Translations under genes and position numbers: made by a program
The notes under the pieces: generated by a model
Database searches by the model: none
The model's input: the letters and a program-made list of their open reading frames with translations, nothing else
Told to the model about the DNA's origin: nothing
Source of the DNA: Aurelia coerulea
Taxonomy: Eukaryota > Cnidaria > Scyphozoa > Semaeostomeae > Ulmaridae
Direction of reading: 5' to 3'
Length of the DNA: 64,000 nt
NCBI GenBank assembly: GCA_039566865.1
Contig: CM076952.1
Location: 16,946,501 to 17,010,500 of the forward strand
In this document: positions 12,101 through 21,273 of the stretch, one piece after another
Numbering within the stretch: the stretch's first letter is position 1
Layout: every line of letters begins with the position of its first letter

Positions 12101-12345
12101 TTTAGGTGGAGCCAACCCAAGTAGCATTGGAGCCCTTCTTGCATGGCCATGCTGCCGTAGCCTCCATTTTGATTGAATTGCCTCGTTCAGAAACTGGATA
12201 CTCTCCGATAGGACAAAGTGGCCTTTGTGTTGGAAGTACCCTAGTGACTCATCGTAACCCAAGAATCACTCTAAATGCTCCACAACAATTATGTATATTT
12301 AGAGAGAGGCGGAAACGTCATCATCAAACCCCTGTCAATGTTTAA
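2962..12345 (+). CDS. ATRN-like: Attractin-family transmembrane protein, C-terminal exons (partial gene)
   Basis: Five spliced exons (2962-3107, 4351-4412, 9622-9700, about 9815-9961, 12106-12345) encode roughly 223 residues of the C-terminus; the N-terminal bulk lies outside the window. In order they give an extracellular stretch, one membrane helix (core FLICFCSLLIILIVVW) followed by the basic KLK stop-transfer, an ARRR-containing juxtamembrane segment, and a tail with ALEP, LPR and GQSGL. That order and those tail motifs are characteristic of attractin, attractin-like 1 and fly Distracted. In vertebrates these are type I membrane proteins linked to melanocortin signalling and ubiquitin ligase MGRN1/Mahogunin. 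Exon phases are mutually consistent except at one acceptor near 9815. Ortholog-level assignment (ATRN versus ATRNL1) cannot be made here. Confidence 0.8.
3108..4350 (+). other. Intron with an AAGGGGGCTGG MITE
   Basis: Between the first two visible exons. Positions about 3819-4160 form an inverted-repeat element: GGGGCTGGTCACGT on the left pairs with ACGTGACCCAGCCCC on the right. A second inverted pair (CCACTCCGTTCTG near 3420 with CAGAACGACGTGG near 3759) suggests another older element. No additional exon is seen. Confidence 0.5.
4351..4412 (+). CDS. ATRN-like: Attractin-like exon: start of membrane helix
   Basis: A 62-nt exon with acceptor TTGTAG at 4345-4350 and donor GTAAGT at 4413. It encodes VSFDQKEMSLNWLHFLIVFL plus two bases of the next codon. 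NWLHFLIVFL is the extracellular start of the helix, where attractins carry a very similar tryptophan- and phenylalanine-rich entry. Confidence 0.75.
4916..5046. repeat. Cluster of GGTACC palindromes
   Basis: Within 131 bp the hexamer GGTACC occurs about eight times, often two in close succession (GGTACCATGGTACC), with G-rich or GTGGTGG-like spacers. The open frames through it (repeats of VPG/TRY type) are a by-product. No coding evidence. Confidence 0.8.
5301..6754. mobile_element. 1.45-kb foldback (palindromic) element in attractin intron
   Basis: Begins TGTAATTAATG and ends with the reverse complement CATTAATTACA. Both arms can be followed for about 550 bp. For example CGTAGCCTGAGGTATATCAA (5365) pairs with TTGATATACCTCAGGCTACG (6673), and AATTTTGGCGAATTTTTCA (5813) pairs with sequence near 6240. 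There is a short unpaired middle around 6035. No transposase frame. Superfamily unknown. Confidence 0.8.
7025..9263. mobile_element. MULE-like element A with ~375-bp terminal inverted repeats and 9-bp TSD
   Basis: The tips read AACAGGGGCAGATTTTG and, inverted, AACAAGGGCAGATTTTG. The inverted repeats run from 7025 to about 7400 and from about 8890 to 9263. The 9 bp AGAGTGCAC is exactly repeated on both sides (7016-7024 and 9264-9272). Long TIRs plus a 9-bp duplication fit the Mutator-like superfamily. The frames inside the two TIRs are mirror copies of one another, not genes. The 1.5-kb interior has no transposase. Confidence 0.85.
9273..9621 (+). other. Intron sequence between element A and the next attractin exon
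   Basis: No repeat or gene recognised; ends in the pyrimidine-rich acceptor of the exon at 9622 (CTTTTGCTTCTAG). Confidence 0.5.
9622..9700 (+). CDS. ATRN-like: Attractin-like exon: rest of membrane helix and stop-transfer
   Basis: A 79-nt exon with acceptor CTTTTGCTTCTAG and strong donor GTAAGTAC. Its first base completes ATA (Ile) with the previous exon. It then encodes CFCSLLIILIVVWKLKQQY, the cytoplasmic half of the helix followed by Lys residues. The VVWK(I/L)KQ segment is nearly invariant in attractins and is the strongest single piece of evidence for the family. Confidence 0.85.
9815..9961 (+). CDS. ATRN-like: Attractin-like exon: juxtamembrane cytoplasmic segment (start uncertain)
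   Basis: The frame TIPARRRWFKVLVNEYKQM followed by a short tail corresponds to the RRR...E..QM stretch just inside the membrane in attractins, but is clearly diverged. The donor at 9962 (TCA/GTATCA) is weak and gives the phase-0 junction that the last exon requires. The acceptor is unresolved. 9815 is the phase-compatible choice. Better-looking AGs at 9774 and 9797 do not match the phase of the upstream donor at 9701. An unusual donor at 9705 would rescue 9798. Confidence 0.5.
9962..11354 (+). other. Last attractin intron, repeat-rich
   Basis: About 10060-10483 is a G-rich stretch with repeated GGGGTC(T/G)GAAA motifs. Its ends partly invert (GGGACGGAAGCA near 10068 against TGCTTCCACCCCCTCCCT near 10462), suggesting a decayed element. 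Positions 10692-10825 hold an approximate 60-bp duplication (CTGTTATGATAG...AACGGCAAAA...AAGCCCACAT). Nothing coding. Confidence 0.45.
11364..11965. mobile_element. MULE-like element B, same tips as element A
   Basis: The tips AACAAGGACAGATTTTG and the inverted AACAAGGACAGATTTGG match element A at 7025-9263. The arms fold over nearly the whole 602 bp. For example CAGACAAAGGAAATTCTCTC near 11439 pairs with GAGAGAATTTCCTTTGTCTG near 11870. Flanks AATTACATG (11355-11363) and GATTACATG (11966-11974) are an 8-of-9 match, a decayed 9-bp target duplication. Non-autonomous. Confidence 0.8.
12106..12345 (+). CDS. ATRN-like: Attractin-like last exon: cytoplasmic tail and stop
   Basis: The acceptor CCCCCATTTTTAG is followed by 79 codons and a stop at 12343-12345. 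The tail contains VALEP, HGHAAVASILIELPR and GQSGLCVGSTLV. The ALEP...AAV...LPR...GQSGL pattern is the conserved C-terminal signature of attractin and attractin-like 1. Downstream the frame is basic (RERRKRHH) and diverged. Confidence 0.85.
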   Translation: MEPTQVALEPFLHGHAAVASILIELPRSETGYSPIGQSGLCVGSTLVTHRNPRITLNAPQQLCIFRERRKRHHQTPVNV

Positions 12346-12411
12346 TTCTTGCATATGCATCTTTTGTAATTTTATAATTGGTGTTGAATTTTTACAAACC
12401 CTGTAAGGTTT

Positions 12412-12937
12412 TAGAGCATAGGTCTTAATCTTTAAAAAAAGTGGGCGTGAAATTATATAATAAAATATTATATTCTATATTTCTTTGAATTAAATGGCTT
12501 GAAGGAAATTCGGCGTACTTTGCTGTTAATCTGCTGTGGAAATTTTTTTATATCTCAGTTTGTTTCAAAATAATTTGTTATTTTTTTAAGGTGTGAGGTC
12601 GTCGAATTTTCAAATAAGAAACCAGGAGAGCGGCACATTTTTGCTTGCCATCATATTGTAGATCTTCATGGATTATGGTTTTCTTGAAGATTACGTATCA
12701 TTTTTCCTCCCTTGGTTTAGGGTTAACGATGATTTAATTTTTTCAAAATTTTTCCGTGAATTCTTCAAAAAAATACAAACGCCATCATTTTGAAAGTAAT
12801 TATGATACAACAAATGTCCATGCCAAATTTACAGCAAAGTACGCCAAGTTCCTTTCAAGCAATTCAATTCAAAGGAAAATGAAACATAATTTTACATCCA
12901 CTTTTGTAGAGATTTGAAAGATTTGAGCCACATGCTA
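12412..12937. mobile_element. Foldback MITE, copy 2 of the 2344-2867 family
   Basis: Shares with copy 1 the ends (GAGCATAGGT and GATTTGAAAGATTTGAGCC) and internal segments such as AACCAGGAGAGCG and TTTTTGCTTGCCA. It lies 66 bp beyond the attractin stop codon and contains AATAAA at 12459-12464. Confidence 0.75.
12459..12464 (+). promoter_or_regulatory. Candidate polyadenylation signal of attractin-like gene
   Basis: This is the first AATAAA after the stop codon at 12345, 114 bp downstream. It lies within the MITE at 12412-12937. No AATAAA or ATTAAA occurs in between. Confidence 0.4.
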
Positions 12938-15194
12938 GGTTTTAGGCAATTCATCCGTTTTCCGATGTTTCTTGTAAATAGCTTGATAGCAATCAATAAT
13001 TCGTGTAGGAGGCATGTAGATTAGTTTGATTTTGATCCCGATTGCAACAGTATCCTTATTTCCCCTATGCCTACTGCTCGGCCTACTGTATGACCTAGGA
13101 GCTGTGTCATGTAGCTTTGGGTCACCCTGTGCTTGATAGAGCAAATGTTCTGGAAATGATAGGAGGGGTTAGGTCCATGCCGTGACAGCCAAATGATGAT
13201 ACCATTCGATGATAATTTTGAAGACACTGCATTTGGATGGTATCAAATTTCCAAAATGCGTTTTAAGGCAGTGTGCCCATATAATGCGTGCACAATCGTT
13301 GAAACTGCTGACAAAATGCTGACATGCGTGCAACTTTTGGATGATTTGATTGGTTTAGACTGAGTCTGTTTCAAACTGGTCACATGACAAACAATGGACA
13401 AGTCATCCAATACTCAACCTCGTATCCGCACGAAACCTGATATCACATGAGTCACGTGAGCACAGAGGAATATATCACATGTTTGCGAAATATCCCCCTC
13501 GAAGCATGCTACTTGCATGGACACATTACCTTTAACCTGAATTTAGAAAATCCGTTATCCGGGGGGGGGGGGAGGCAATTGACTTTAATTTGTACTAGGG
13601 TGTGCCCACTAAAAAAACAATTGTTTCACCTGGCTCCAGAATTTTCCCTCCCAAAACCGATAGCCGACTTTAGAAAAGTCGGTTCGAAATATATTCCAAC
13701 ATAAACTTGGACTAAGCAACAACCCACTCGTAATAAGTGTCCCCCTTTGACATGTTTTCAAAGCCTGTTCTGTAAAAATTGCCGTCCTTTGATACCCGAC
13801 GCCAGAAAAATAGAGTTGAGAGCAACACCCTGAAAAATGGCACATCCCCATCGTACAAATATACTAGGTACATTCTCCCAGGCCGTTATCTTATGTGAAG
13901 GAAGCTTTAGTTGATATCTGATATTACATACGCGTATGAGTGTTGGCTGAAAAACTTAACCGAATCGAATTCTAGCTCCCAACCCTTCCTGCAAGTACTC
14001 CTTCGCTGGAATCTTTCAAATCGACATCGAACCACTCCTATTAAATAGCTAGCTGTTTTTGCTGTAAGCTCGAAGCTCTGTTGCTCAACCAAGAACCGTA
14101 TGCTAATAACAAGAATGGAATTGGCAACAAAATCATTTGTTTATTATTCTCCATTTGTAAATTTCTGAATCGTAGGATTTGTTTATATTCTGTCCATTAC
14201 TTATTACATACACGTGCCCCATTTTCGCATGAGCGATCAGAAGCGCGGTTGTTGCTCCTACCGCAGCTGTGTGCCTGCTTTCCTTGTATCCCTGTATCCT
14301 TCAAATTTGAGTGACAGTGACAGCCAGTGGTGACAGCAACCTTCATGAGCATAAGGACACCGGGCGGGGAAAAACTGCGATAGGAACAACTACCACGTTT
14401 CTGGCCATGATTTTTGCAATATTTTCTGAAGGATTGTTTCTCATATAATTTGCATAGAAGTTTGTCCTGTACAACCAAGTGCTGATTTAGTTACAGAGAG
14501 ATTAGGGTTGTTTTTTCATCGACAAGGCCAGCCGAAAGCAGATTCTGGGACATTAGCATGTACTCCTCTAAAATACAACCAATTCTGTCCAAGTGGCCAC
14601 TTAAAAGAGACACCTCTATAAGCAGAAACCTGGTCAATGGAACACTATGTTAACAGATTTAGATTACAGTTCTCGTTGTAACAGTCATTACAATTTCATG
14701 TTTTTGAGCCTGATAAAACTTTTTTCTTGCTAAACGTTGTTCTTGTATCATTATTCAAGGAAACATATATGTTGCAGTTGTAGAAAGTCCGTCGTAAAAT
14801 AATAAAGAAATTTACGAATTTTTTTGTACTAAACGTGGGAAGTGTCGTGCAAAATTGAGAAACACGTAAATTGAGGGATGACCCTCCTCCCTTCCAGTCA
14901 AAAGAACAGTGTACAGTAACCTTGCTTATTTCACTTCGATTTTGTATCAGGCCATGTCTTCGTTGGTTTTTGATGTACTAGTGAAATGGATGCTTTCGTC
15001 TTGTGTCGCGTTTTTGATTATCTCGTTCTGTTAAGTAAAATCGATAATTTTTTATTTATACCTTGATTGTAAATTTTTTACGTAAAGATGAAATATGATG
15101 TCGTCAATAGAAGGTCGAGTTGTTTTTGTTTTATTATGATGATATGTTTGCGTAGGGAAACAAATAAAGATCTCGTGGTCTCCTTTTGTTTTTG
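12938..15194. other. Intergenic DNA, no gene recognised
   Basis: Mostly AT-rich unique-looking sequence with a G tract at 13561-13572. Short open frames lack any family signature. A weak inverted pair occurs around 14245-14390 (TTGCTCCTACCGCAG against CTGCGATAGGAACAA). Confidence 0.4.
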
Positions 15195-15202
15195 CTTTCA
15201 TG

Positions 15203-15352
15203 TAGCCTGCGTGCAGCCTCAACTCCTCCGCAGAGGAAAAGTAGAGTCTGCGCAACAACGAAGCAAAGCTATTACGCTGACGCTGCAAAAATGGTAGCGT
15301 CTGTCTGACATTCTCGACCCCTTTCCTTTGAGGCTGCACGCAGGCTGTACTA
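15203..15352. mobile_element. TAGCCTGCGTGCAG-family MITE, 150 bp
   Basis: The tips TAGCCTGCGTGCAGCCTC and GAGGCTGCACGCAGGCT face inward. CTTTCATG is duplicated at 15195-15202 and 15353-15360. The right tip has a few extra bases (GTACTA). It is the same family as the element at 46290-47128. Confidence 0.75.
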
Positions 15353-15927
15353 CTTTCATGAAATTCTTCTAAATGAAAGATCCTACATTTTACGGTTTTA
15401 AGCACAAAGGTACCAGTAAGCTACCAATGCAACTTATGAAAACATTATCTAAAACTTTTTCCTCACAGTGGATTTTGGCGCATTTTGGATATATTGTATA
15501 AAATACCTTCTGCGCCGAATGGTGTAAATCAGGGCTTGATCCCATTTCCGTACGGGAAGGCACAGCCGCTGACTTGGCTGCTGCTATTTCTCAGTTTTCA
15601 TAGACGTCATTGTGACGCCATAAGTAAATGACCCATACTATTGCAAAATAACACCGATATTCAGAATTCACATGAAAAATTGACCTAACACGGTGGAGAG
15701 TGACAAACTGGTCACATCAGTTGCACTAGATTACATTGAAAATGCCATTTTTGGTTTTTGCAAGGTGGCTGCATTATTTTGGCTTTTCCTGAAACAATAC
15801 GTGCGCTATGCTGCTTACAGATTTTGTAACGGTTTCAAGGAGAGCTTAATTTTTTTCGAAAAATGAAAAACCTCAAATAATTTCGAAAGGAGTACTTGCA
15901 TGCACACTTGCATCATCAACATTGCAT
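15353..15927. other. Intergenic DNA
   Basis: No gene or repeat structure recognised, apart from the terminal duplication of the preceding MITE. Confidence 0.4.
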
Positions 15928-16101
15928 AAATGAATTTATTAACAGTACAATAGGAAACTATTTTGTAGTAGCATTGTTAAGTTTCTTAAGGGAATACTGT
16001 TGCACGATCTCCGTGGAGGCGTGCTTAGTAGGCAAATATAAAAAGCTCTTCAAGGCGTGGAGAATCACAGGTCGATAGCAAGTACTTTTGTGAAAGATAG
16101 G
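15928..16101. repeat. IR1 left copy (174 bp)
   Basis: Near-exact reverse complement of 17028-17201. For example AGAGCTTTTTATATTTGCC near 17080 is the inverse of GGCAAATATAAAAAGCTCT near 16030. Confidence 0.9.
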
Positions 16102-16116
16102 TGTGCTGTTGGCGTT

Positions 16117-16930
16117 ATGTCTGCGACCGAAGGAAAATCTGAGAGTGGGACAAGACAAACGCTAGAAGATGAAATGGAAACCAGGGAAACACATTCGCAA
16201 AGTGGTAGGACACCTTGGATATACCAGCGAGGCATTGCCCCTCAAGCAGTCGTACCAGAGTCAATGGTCGTAGTTCGACAGCAAGAGTTTAAAACGTGAG
16301 CTGATGCACGAGTAAGACCACGTCAGACGACGATTGAAAGAAACGTTTTTTAGCAAACCGACATTTGCCTGGCTTGCGGACAGTCATCAGTAACTTTTTG
16401 GAGACTTCAATCCTAGCAAAAACCAAGATGAGTATTTTAATGGTTTATTTATCAATGAATTCGATTTTCGTTGTGAAAAAGATTTTTGTCTTGATTTTTA
16501 TTTGGATATGTCCAATGAAACATGTGTGAAAGGAAATTTGGCAAAAAAAAAAAAAATGTGGCCGTTTGAGAATATATCAAGGCACCAGAGAGTGTTTTTG
16601 AATTGATAAATTTGTTTACAAAATACCTCTTATAAATACACCGAAGCAGGCTTTATTTAGAAATAACAAATCTTCTTATTTGTATCAAGATTTTGTTTCT
16701 GAAAGCATTTTAGAACTGTTAAGGCGTGGCTCAGTGGTGGAAGTCAGTTTTACCCCACATGTTGTGAGTCCCCTATCGGTTGTTGCGAATTCTTCAGGAA
16801 AATTGAGATTGATGATTGATTTATGACATGTAAACAAACATTTAATTTTGAGAACATTCGTTTTGATGATTGGCGTTCCTTTGAGAACTATTTACAATCG
16901 AACCATTTTGTTATAGGTGTGCCAAATAGA
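16117..16930 (+). pseudogene. DIRS-like gag/reverse transcriptase remnant
   Basis: Starts with MSATEGKSESGTRQTL and continues to a stop at 16297-16299. Further on, the frame reads VKGNLAKKKKMWPFENI, the lead-in typical of DIRS RT. Around 16711-16830 it reads RRGSVVEVSFTPHVVSPLSV followed by GKLRLMIDL, stop, HVNKHL. PLSVV.N..GKLRLI.DLR.VN is the first conserved RT block of DIRS and Ngaro elements. Several stops interrupt it. The catalytic YxDD region is absent from this half. Confidence 0.7.
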
Positions 16931-17027
16931 GCAAACACGGAAAGCACATTATTCCTATCGCTCGTACGTTCATTTGATACATGTAACCTGACTCTCTGAA
17001 AACAGGGAGGGGATGGGTGGGAGGGAT

Positions 17028-17201
17028 CCTATCTTTCACAAAAGTACTTGCTATCGACCTGTGATTCTCCACGCCTTGAAGAGCTTTTTATATTTGCCTA
17101 CTAAGCACGCCTCCACGGAGATCGTGCAACAGTATTCCCTTAAGAAACTTAACAATGCTACTACAAAATAGTTTCCTATTGTACTGTTAATAAATTCATT
17201 T
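17028..17201. repeat. IR1 right copy (174 bp), abutting IR2
   Basis: Reverse complement of 15928-16101. Its right edge touches the left copy of IR2 at 17200 with no spacer. Confidence 0.9.
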
Positions 17202-17286
17202 ATTTTCTAATTCATTGCATTCAACCGAAAATAACTTTATTTATTAACTAAACTACAATACACATATAGTAGTGAGGTCAGTCTAG
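17200..17286. repeat. IR2 left copy (87 bp)
   Basis: Matches the reverse complement of 20467-20553 over its whole length, including ACTACTATATGTGTATTG in inverse. Confidence 0.9.
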
Positions 17287-17458
17287 CAAGATTGTAATTT
17301 GTCAAGAGGGGGCACTTTTTTCTGAGCATATAAGCAATGGCAATGGCGAAAGCTAAAGTAATTACCTACACAACCTGGTTATCAAAATCATGAAAATATG
17401 GTATATCTACTATTTGTTTATTTCAAACACAACATATCTCAATCGATGATTGTATACA

Positions 17459-18312
17459 CTAAAGTCCAAGTGAAACTGAAAGCAGTTCAGGTAAACTGTC
17501 CTTTACATAACCATGCTTTGCAAGTTCAGACTTCCAACGTCCATGTTTTTGAACAGTGTGTCTTTAATCCCATCATTCGCCGCTGCTGACGCGCCTCCGG
17601 AGCGCAAACGATGTAATCCGAATTTGGTTTAGATCCAATCCTATTTCTCCAAGTAATTTTATGACGGCCTCTCCCTGGCTGTTGCATAGGATACCGGTTG
17701 ATTGTTCGTAACGATTGTGCGTCTTAAGGTAAGATACTGAATGAAAGAAGTAGTCTTCAGATTCATCGCAAATTCCTGCCATAACAAAATATCGCTGCAA
17801 TGTTTCAACTGGGCAAAGAGCAGTATTTGTCTTTGCAATGAAGGAATAATTGCCATCTTGGTAAATGTCAGTCTTGCTTTTTTCAATGAAATTCGCCATT
17901 TCACTAAATCTGAAGAAACCGGCAAAAGTCAATAAAACTATAACAAAGTTACGCAACTGCAATAGATTAGCTGAAGTACCACCAATATGATCCATATAAG
18001 ATTTAAGTGCAATGATGATATGGGCTCTTTCTTTTCAGTAGCTTTCTTGAGCATGTTCTTACAAAGGTCTGCATTGGTTGGTTCGTCAAGACAGGCCATC
18101 TTGTGGAAATGCTTGATGGCATAAAATGCACTTTCGATTACACTAAGTGACTCCTTCCACTGGAGAAGCTTGGTCAGAAATAATGCAACGTGAATTGGCC
18201 TTGCAGGAAAGCGTGATATGTCAGGAAATAATTTGTTTTTTGTTTTGTTTTTGGACCAATTTAACCATTTGTTAAAGCCAGATTTATATCTATCTTGAGT
18301 GTTCTTAGACAT
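17459..18312 (-). pseudogene. DIRS-like tyrosine recombinase, frameshifted
   Basis: N-terminal core-binding part: MSKNTQDRYKSGFNKWLNW and SRFPARPIHVALFLTKLL. Catalytic part: GFFRFSEMAN carries the first Arg. After a frameshift, LHRLRSGGASAAAND carries the His-x-x-Arg box. After another, KHGRWKSELAKHGYVKDS carries the catalytic Tyr. So all four catalytic landmarks (R, H-x-x-R, Y) remain readable but in three frames, ending at TAG 17459-17461. This integrates the circular DNA intermediate in DIRS elements. The copy cannot make an active protein. Confidence 0.8.
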
Positions 18313-18497
18313 TGATTGATTTTGACAAAAAAAAAAAAAAAAGTAGGAATGTTCATTGCTAAATGTTTCAGTTGTTCATCTTGAATTTGATCTTTGAATG
18401 CTTTTTCAATTGATGCTAGAGGTGAAGAAGGACAATTCATTACGGTGAAAAGCCTGTGTGGTTCTGCTGCCATACAAGAGGCAGACTTATCAACTTT

Positions 18498-18965
18498 GCT
18501 TATTACGAGTACAAGAAACAATTAGCCATGCATGTCTTTCTGCCCTCTAAGGCGCAGCAGAGGTGTTCTAGCCTCTAAGGCACTAGTTATTTCAAACATG
18601 ACGAATAATTAAGAGTATTATTAGCCTCCAAGGCATATTACTCGCCTCCAAGGCATATTACTCTCCTCCAAGGCACTTAGAGTTACTCTACATAGCTATC
18701 AACTGACCTCCAAGGTTCAGCAGAACACAATTAACATGATAAAGATGACTCATGATTCAATTTTAAGTACACTATGATTCCTTCTTTGATACAAGTCAAA
18801 CCAGTGACAGAAAATGGGCAAGCGCCAGGTATTATAACATCTCTCTTTTGCTTATTACGAGTACAAGAAACCATTAGCCATATGCATATTTTGCTGGCCT
18901 CTAAGGCGCAGCAGAAATGTTCTTGCCTCTGAGGCACTAGTTATTTCAAGCATGACGAATAGTTA
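18498..18965. repeat. Tandem duplication with CCTCCAAGG units
   Basis: About 115 bp starting CTTATTACGAGTACAAGAAA at 18498 recurs at about 18850, an offset of about 352 bp. A related stretch (AGTCAAACCAGTGACAGAAA at 18787) recurs at 19287. In between are several short (G)CCTCCAAGGCATATTACT units. This is a rearranged spacer between the RNase H and recombinase regions. Confidence 0.7.
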
Positions 18966-18974
18966 AGCATATTA

Positions 18975-19132
18975 CTAGCCTTTTCTTTTCTTTTGAGGGG
19001 ACCATAATGGAAATAAGGTCAATATGACCTAGCTTCCAAAACATATAAATTTTATTCATTTCTTGTAAACCTTTTATTTGTCATGTGGCAAATGTGTACA
19101 TATATGTACATACATACATACATACAGACATA
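18975..19132 (+). mobile_element. LINE 3'-end fragment with (TACA)n tail
   Basis: Contains GAGGGGACCATAATGGAA, AAGGTCAATATGACC and ATGTGGCAAATG, then TACATACATACATACA. The same order is found at 63558-63737 after a recognisable ORF2. AGCC repeats at both junctions, a possible 4-bp target duplication. It has inserted into the DIRS-like element. Confidence 0.7.
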
Positions 19133-19218
19133 GCCTCCAAGGTAAATTACTCGCCTCCAAGGCACTTGGAGATACTCTAGATAGCTATCACTGACCTCCA
19201 AGGTTCAGCAGAACACAA

Positions 19219-20450
19219 TTAACATGATAAAGATGACTTATGATTCGATTTTAAGTGCAATGACATGATTCCTCCTTTCATACAAGTCAAACCAATGACA
19301 GAAAATGGGCAAGAGCCAGGAATTATAACATGATCCATATCTCTAAATATCATGTAATCCTTAACAAAGTAACGAAAATTGTTATTTTTTGCACATAGCA
19401 TTGGCCAGTAGACAGCTGATTCCCAGAAAGGTATGACCAAGGTACCACGTACCCTCCTTTCAGTAATATATCTAACAACCGGCGGAATATCCTCGACAGG
19501 AGGTACCAGTCAGTTATTTCCGCATTCCCAGTTTTTCAAAAATGCAACGACTGCCTCGGATTCTGGGCAGATTAAACCGTGAAAGTTCCCTGTTTTGAGA
19601 GTTTTCAAATCTGTCCATGGTATATGGACCCCATTTTGAGTTTGGAAAGGCGAAAAAGATGGGCGTTATCTACCAATCTCCAACATCTGTACTTAGAAAA
19701 TTTGTCAGTATCAGCATTCATCATTCTAGGAATCCAAGAGATCTGTAGCAATATGTCAAATTTCTCTACAAATTGAACTAATTTCTAAAGCAATGGAATG
19801 CAGTTCATGGATTTGGCTCCAAACGTGGACTGTTCTCAATGCTGTGTAATTATCAACTTTCCACACAACTCTTCTCGATTTAATAATGGGGGGGGGGGGC
19901 GTTTAGGCAAAAAAGTACGGTAGTCAATTCACGCCAAGAAGAACTTTTCATCGCTTCTCCAAAAGAAAACCCCCTATAGGCTTTAAAACAATTATCGAGC
20001 ATCGCTCCAACCCCTGTAGCGCTAGCGTCAGAAGATATAATAACCGATGTCAGATTCGAGTCATGTATGTTGAAATTTAAAGATTTGATATTATTTTGCC
20101 CAAAAATAATTTCTAAGTGAGCACCAGCGAAATTAAGTATGTTTAAAACAGCATCCTAAGCAGATCAGCCCTCAATTACAGGATATAAGTATCTTGATTT
20201 GATGCTTCTGATGTTTCCTAAGACATATTTTGTTGACGATAATTTACCAGCGAATCGGGCTAACTTTCTTGTAGTTGTATAGGGTTTTTGCAAAAGTGTA
20301 TAGTTTGATTCAATATTCAATCAATTCGATTTTGTGGTATGAATAAAATATTAGTATTAAAATCCATGGTAACCCCAATCCATGTTAATAATTTTGTTGA
20401 TTCCTAAACAGATTTTTCATAAAACCCGCCTTCGCAGTGCAGTTGAGCCT
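19219..20450 (-). pseudogene. DIRS-like RT end/RNase H remnant
   Basis: Reading on -, one finds GKLSSTKYVLGNIRSIKSRY, then ISSDASATGVGAML (an RNase H active-site Asp in SDAS), then SSWRELTTVL with the conserved Glu. Next come NWECGNN, a TGA in place of the conserved Trp, LVPPVEDIPPVVRYI, and GTLVIPFWESAVYWPMLC. The WRE, NN(W)LVPP and P.W.SA.(F/Y)WP.L blocks are hallmarks of DIRS-type RNase H regions. Several stops and shifts make it non-functional. Confidence 0.75.
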
Positions 20451-20466
20451 TAGGTTTGGAGTCAGC

Positions 20467-20553
20467 CTAGACTGACCTCACTACTATATGTGTATTGTAG
20501 TTTAGTTAATAAATAAAGTTATTTTCGGTTGAATGCAATGAATTAGAAAATAA
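20467..20553. repeat. IR2 right copy (87 bp)
   Basis: Right boundary of the DIRS-like unit and inverse of 17200-17286. Sequence beyond it (from 20554) shows no similarity to the element. Confidence 0.9.
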
Positions 20554-21273
20554 CCCTTGCGATATTCAAGTCACACTCGCCAAGCTCTTTTGTAGTATTT
20601 GCCCAAAATGTAAGAAACTGCCTACCAGCCAGTATCTGTTTCCTATAGAACAAATACGTGTATGCTCTGTCTAAATGTTAAAAAATTAATAATGATGAAT
20701 AAAATTTCAGTAATAATGTCAAGCAAAAACAAAAAATCAACAAAACCTGACTACAGCAACTCCGCAGTAACTTCATACATAAGTCACACTCATTTTCCAG
20801 TGTTTTAGGTAAGAAGTTAAAACATGAAGTTTTTCAGAGACAATATCTGAACCAAAACAATCAAACATCATCTGCAGCAAAACTATGTTGAATTAATAGC
20901 AAAAGATACAAGAGAAAACACCTTCAAAAACTACTAAAAACTCAAATTGTCCAATTTGAAATAAACTGGGCAATGCTTGCGCCATCGCAGCACAAATCCT
21001 GATGGGAAAGCAGGAGCCTGGGTCCGAATAGGCCCTCTGTCCATAAAACACTGTGCGTGAAGACAAGCGAAACTGCTTCTCAACTGCTAAATTCTGTACA
21101 CTTAGACAGCACTTCAGGTATGATTTTACTTTATTTTGAGTTCAAATACTAAATAATGAAATGTTTCCTACTGCAAGCAAATGATTATATGAGGTAAATA
21201 TTCGTGCAGCAAGGGAAAAGAAGGCCTCCTGTGTGAGGATTGCATTTGTGCATTTTTAGGCCTAGAGTTTAGT
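20554..21273. other. Intergenic DNA
   Basis: AT-rich, no gene. TAAGAAACTGCCTACCAGCC near 20610 is also present in the MITE at 47248-47635, so a fragment of that family lies here. Confidence 0.45.

Larger units (their letters stand above)
15928..20553. mobile_element. Degraded DIRS-like tyrosine-recombinase retroelement with inverted halves
   Basis: Two coding halves face each other: gag/RT on + (16117-16930) and RNase H-tyrosine recombinase on - (20450-17459). Two nested inverted repeats bound them. IR1 (174 bp) is at 15928-16101 and 17028-17201. IR2 (87 bp) is at 17200-17286 and 20467-20553. DIRS-type elements combine RT, RNase H and a tyrosine recombinase, lack an integrase, and carry inverted or split repeats, which fits. 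All frames are broken. On the minus strand the order RNase H, YR, IR2, IR1 directly abuts a second IR1-gag-RT, as if the 3' half had been inverted. Confidence 0.75.

Noticed and set aside
18261..18521. Extra N-terminal exon of the tyrosine recombinase
   Set aside because: The frame (with FFFFFVK from a poly-A tract) has no conserved recombinase features and is low-complexity.
19117..19132. (TACA)n as a telomere- or CRISPR-like array
   Set aside because: It is the microsatellite tail of a LINE fragment; there are no spaced repeats anywhere in the window.
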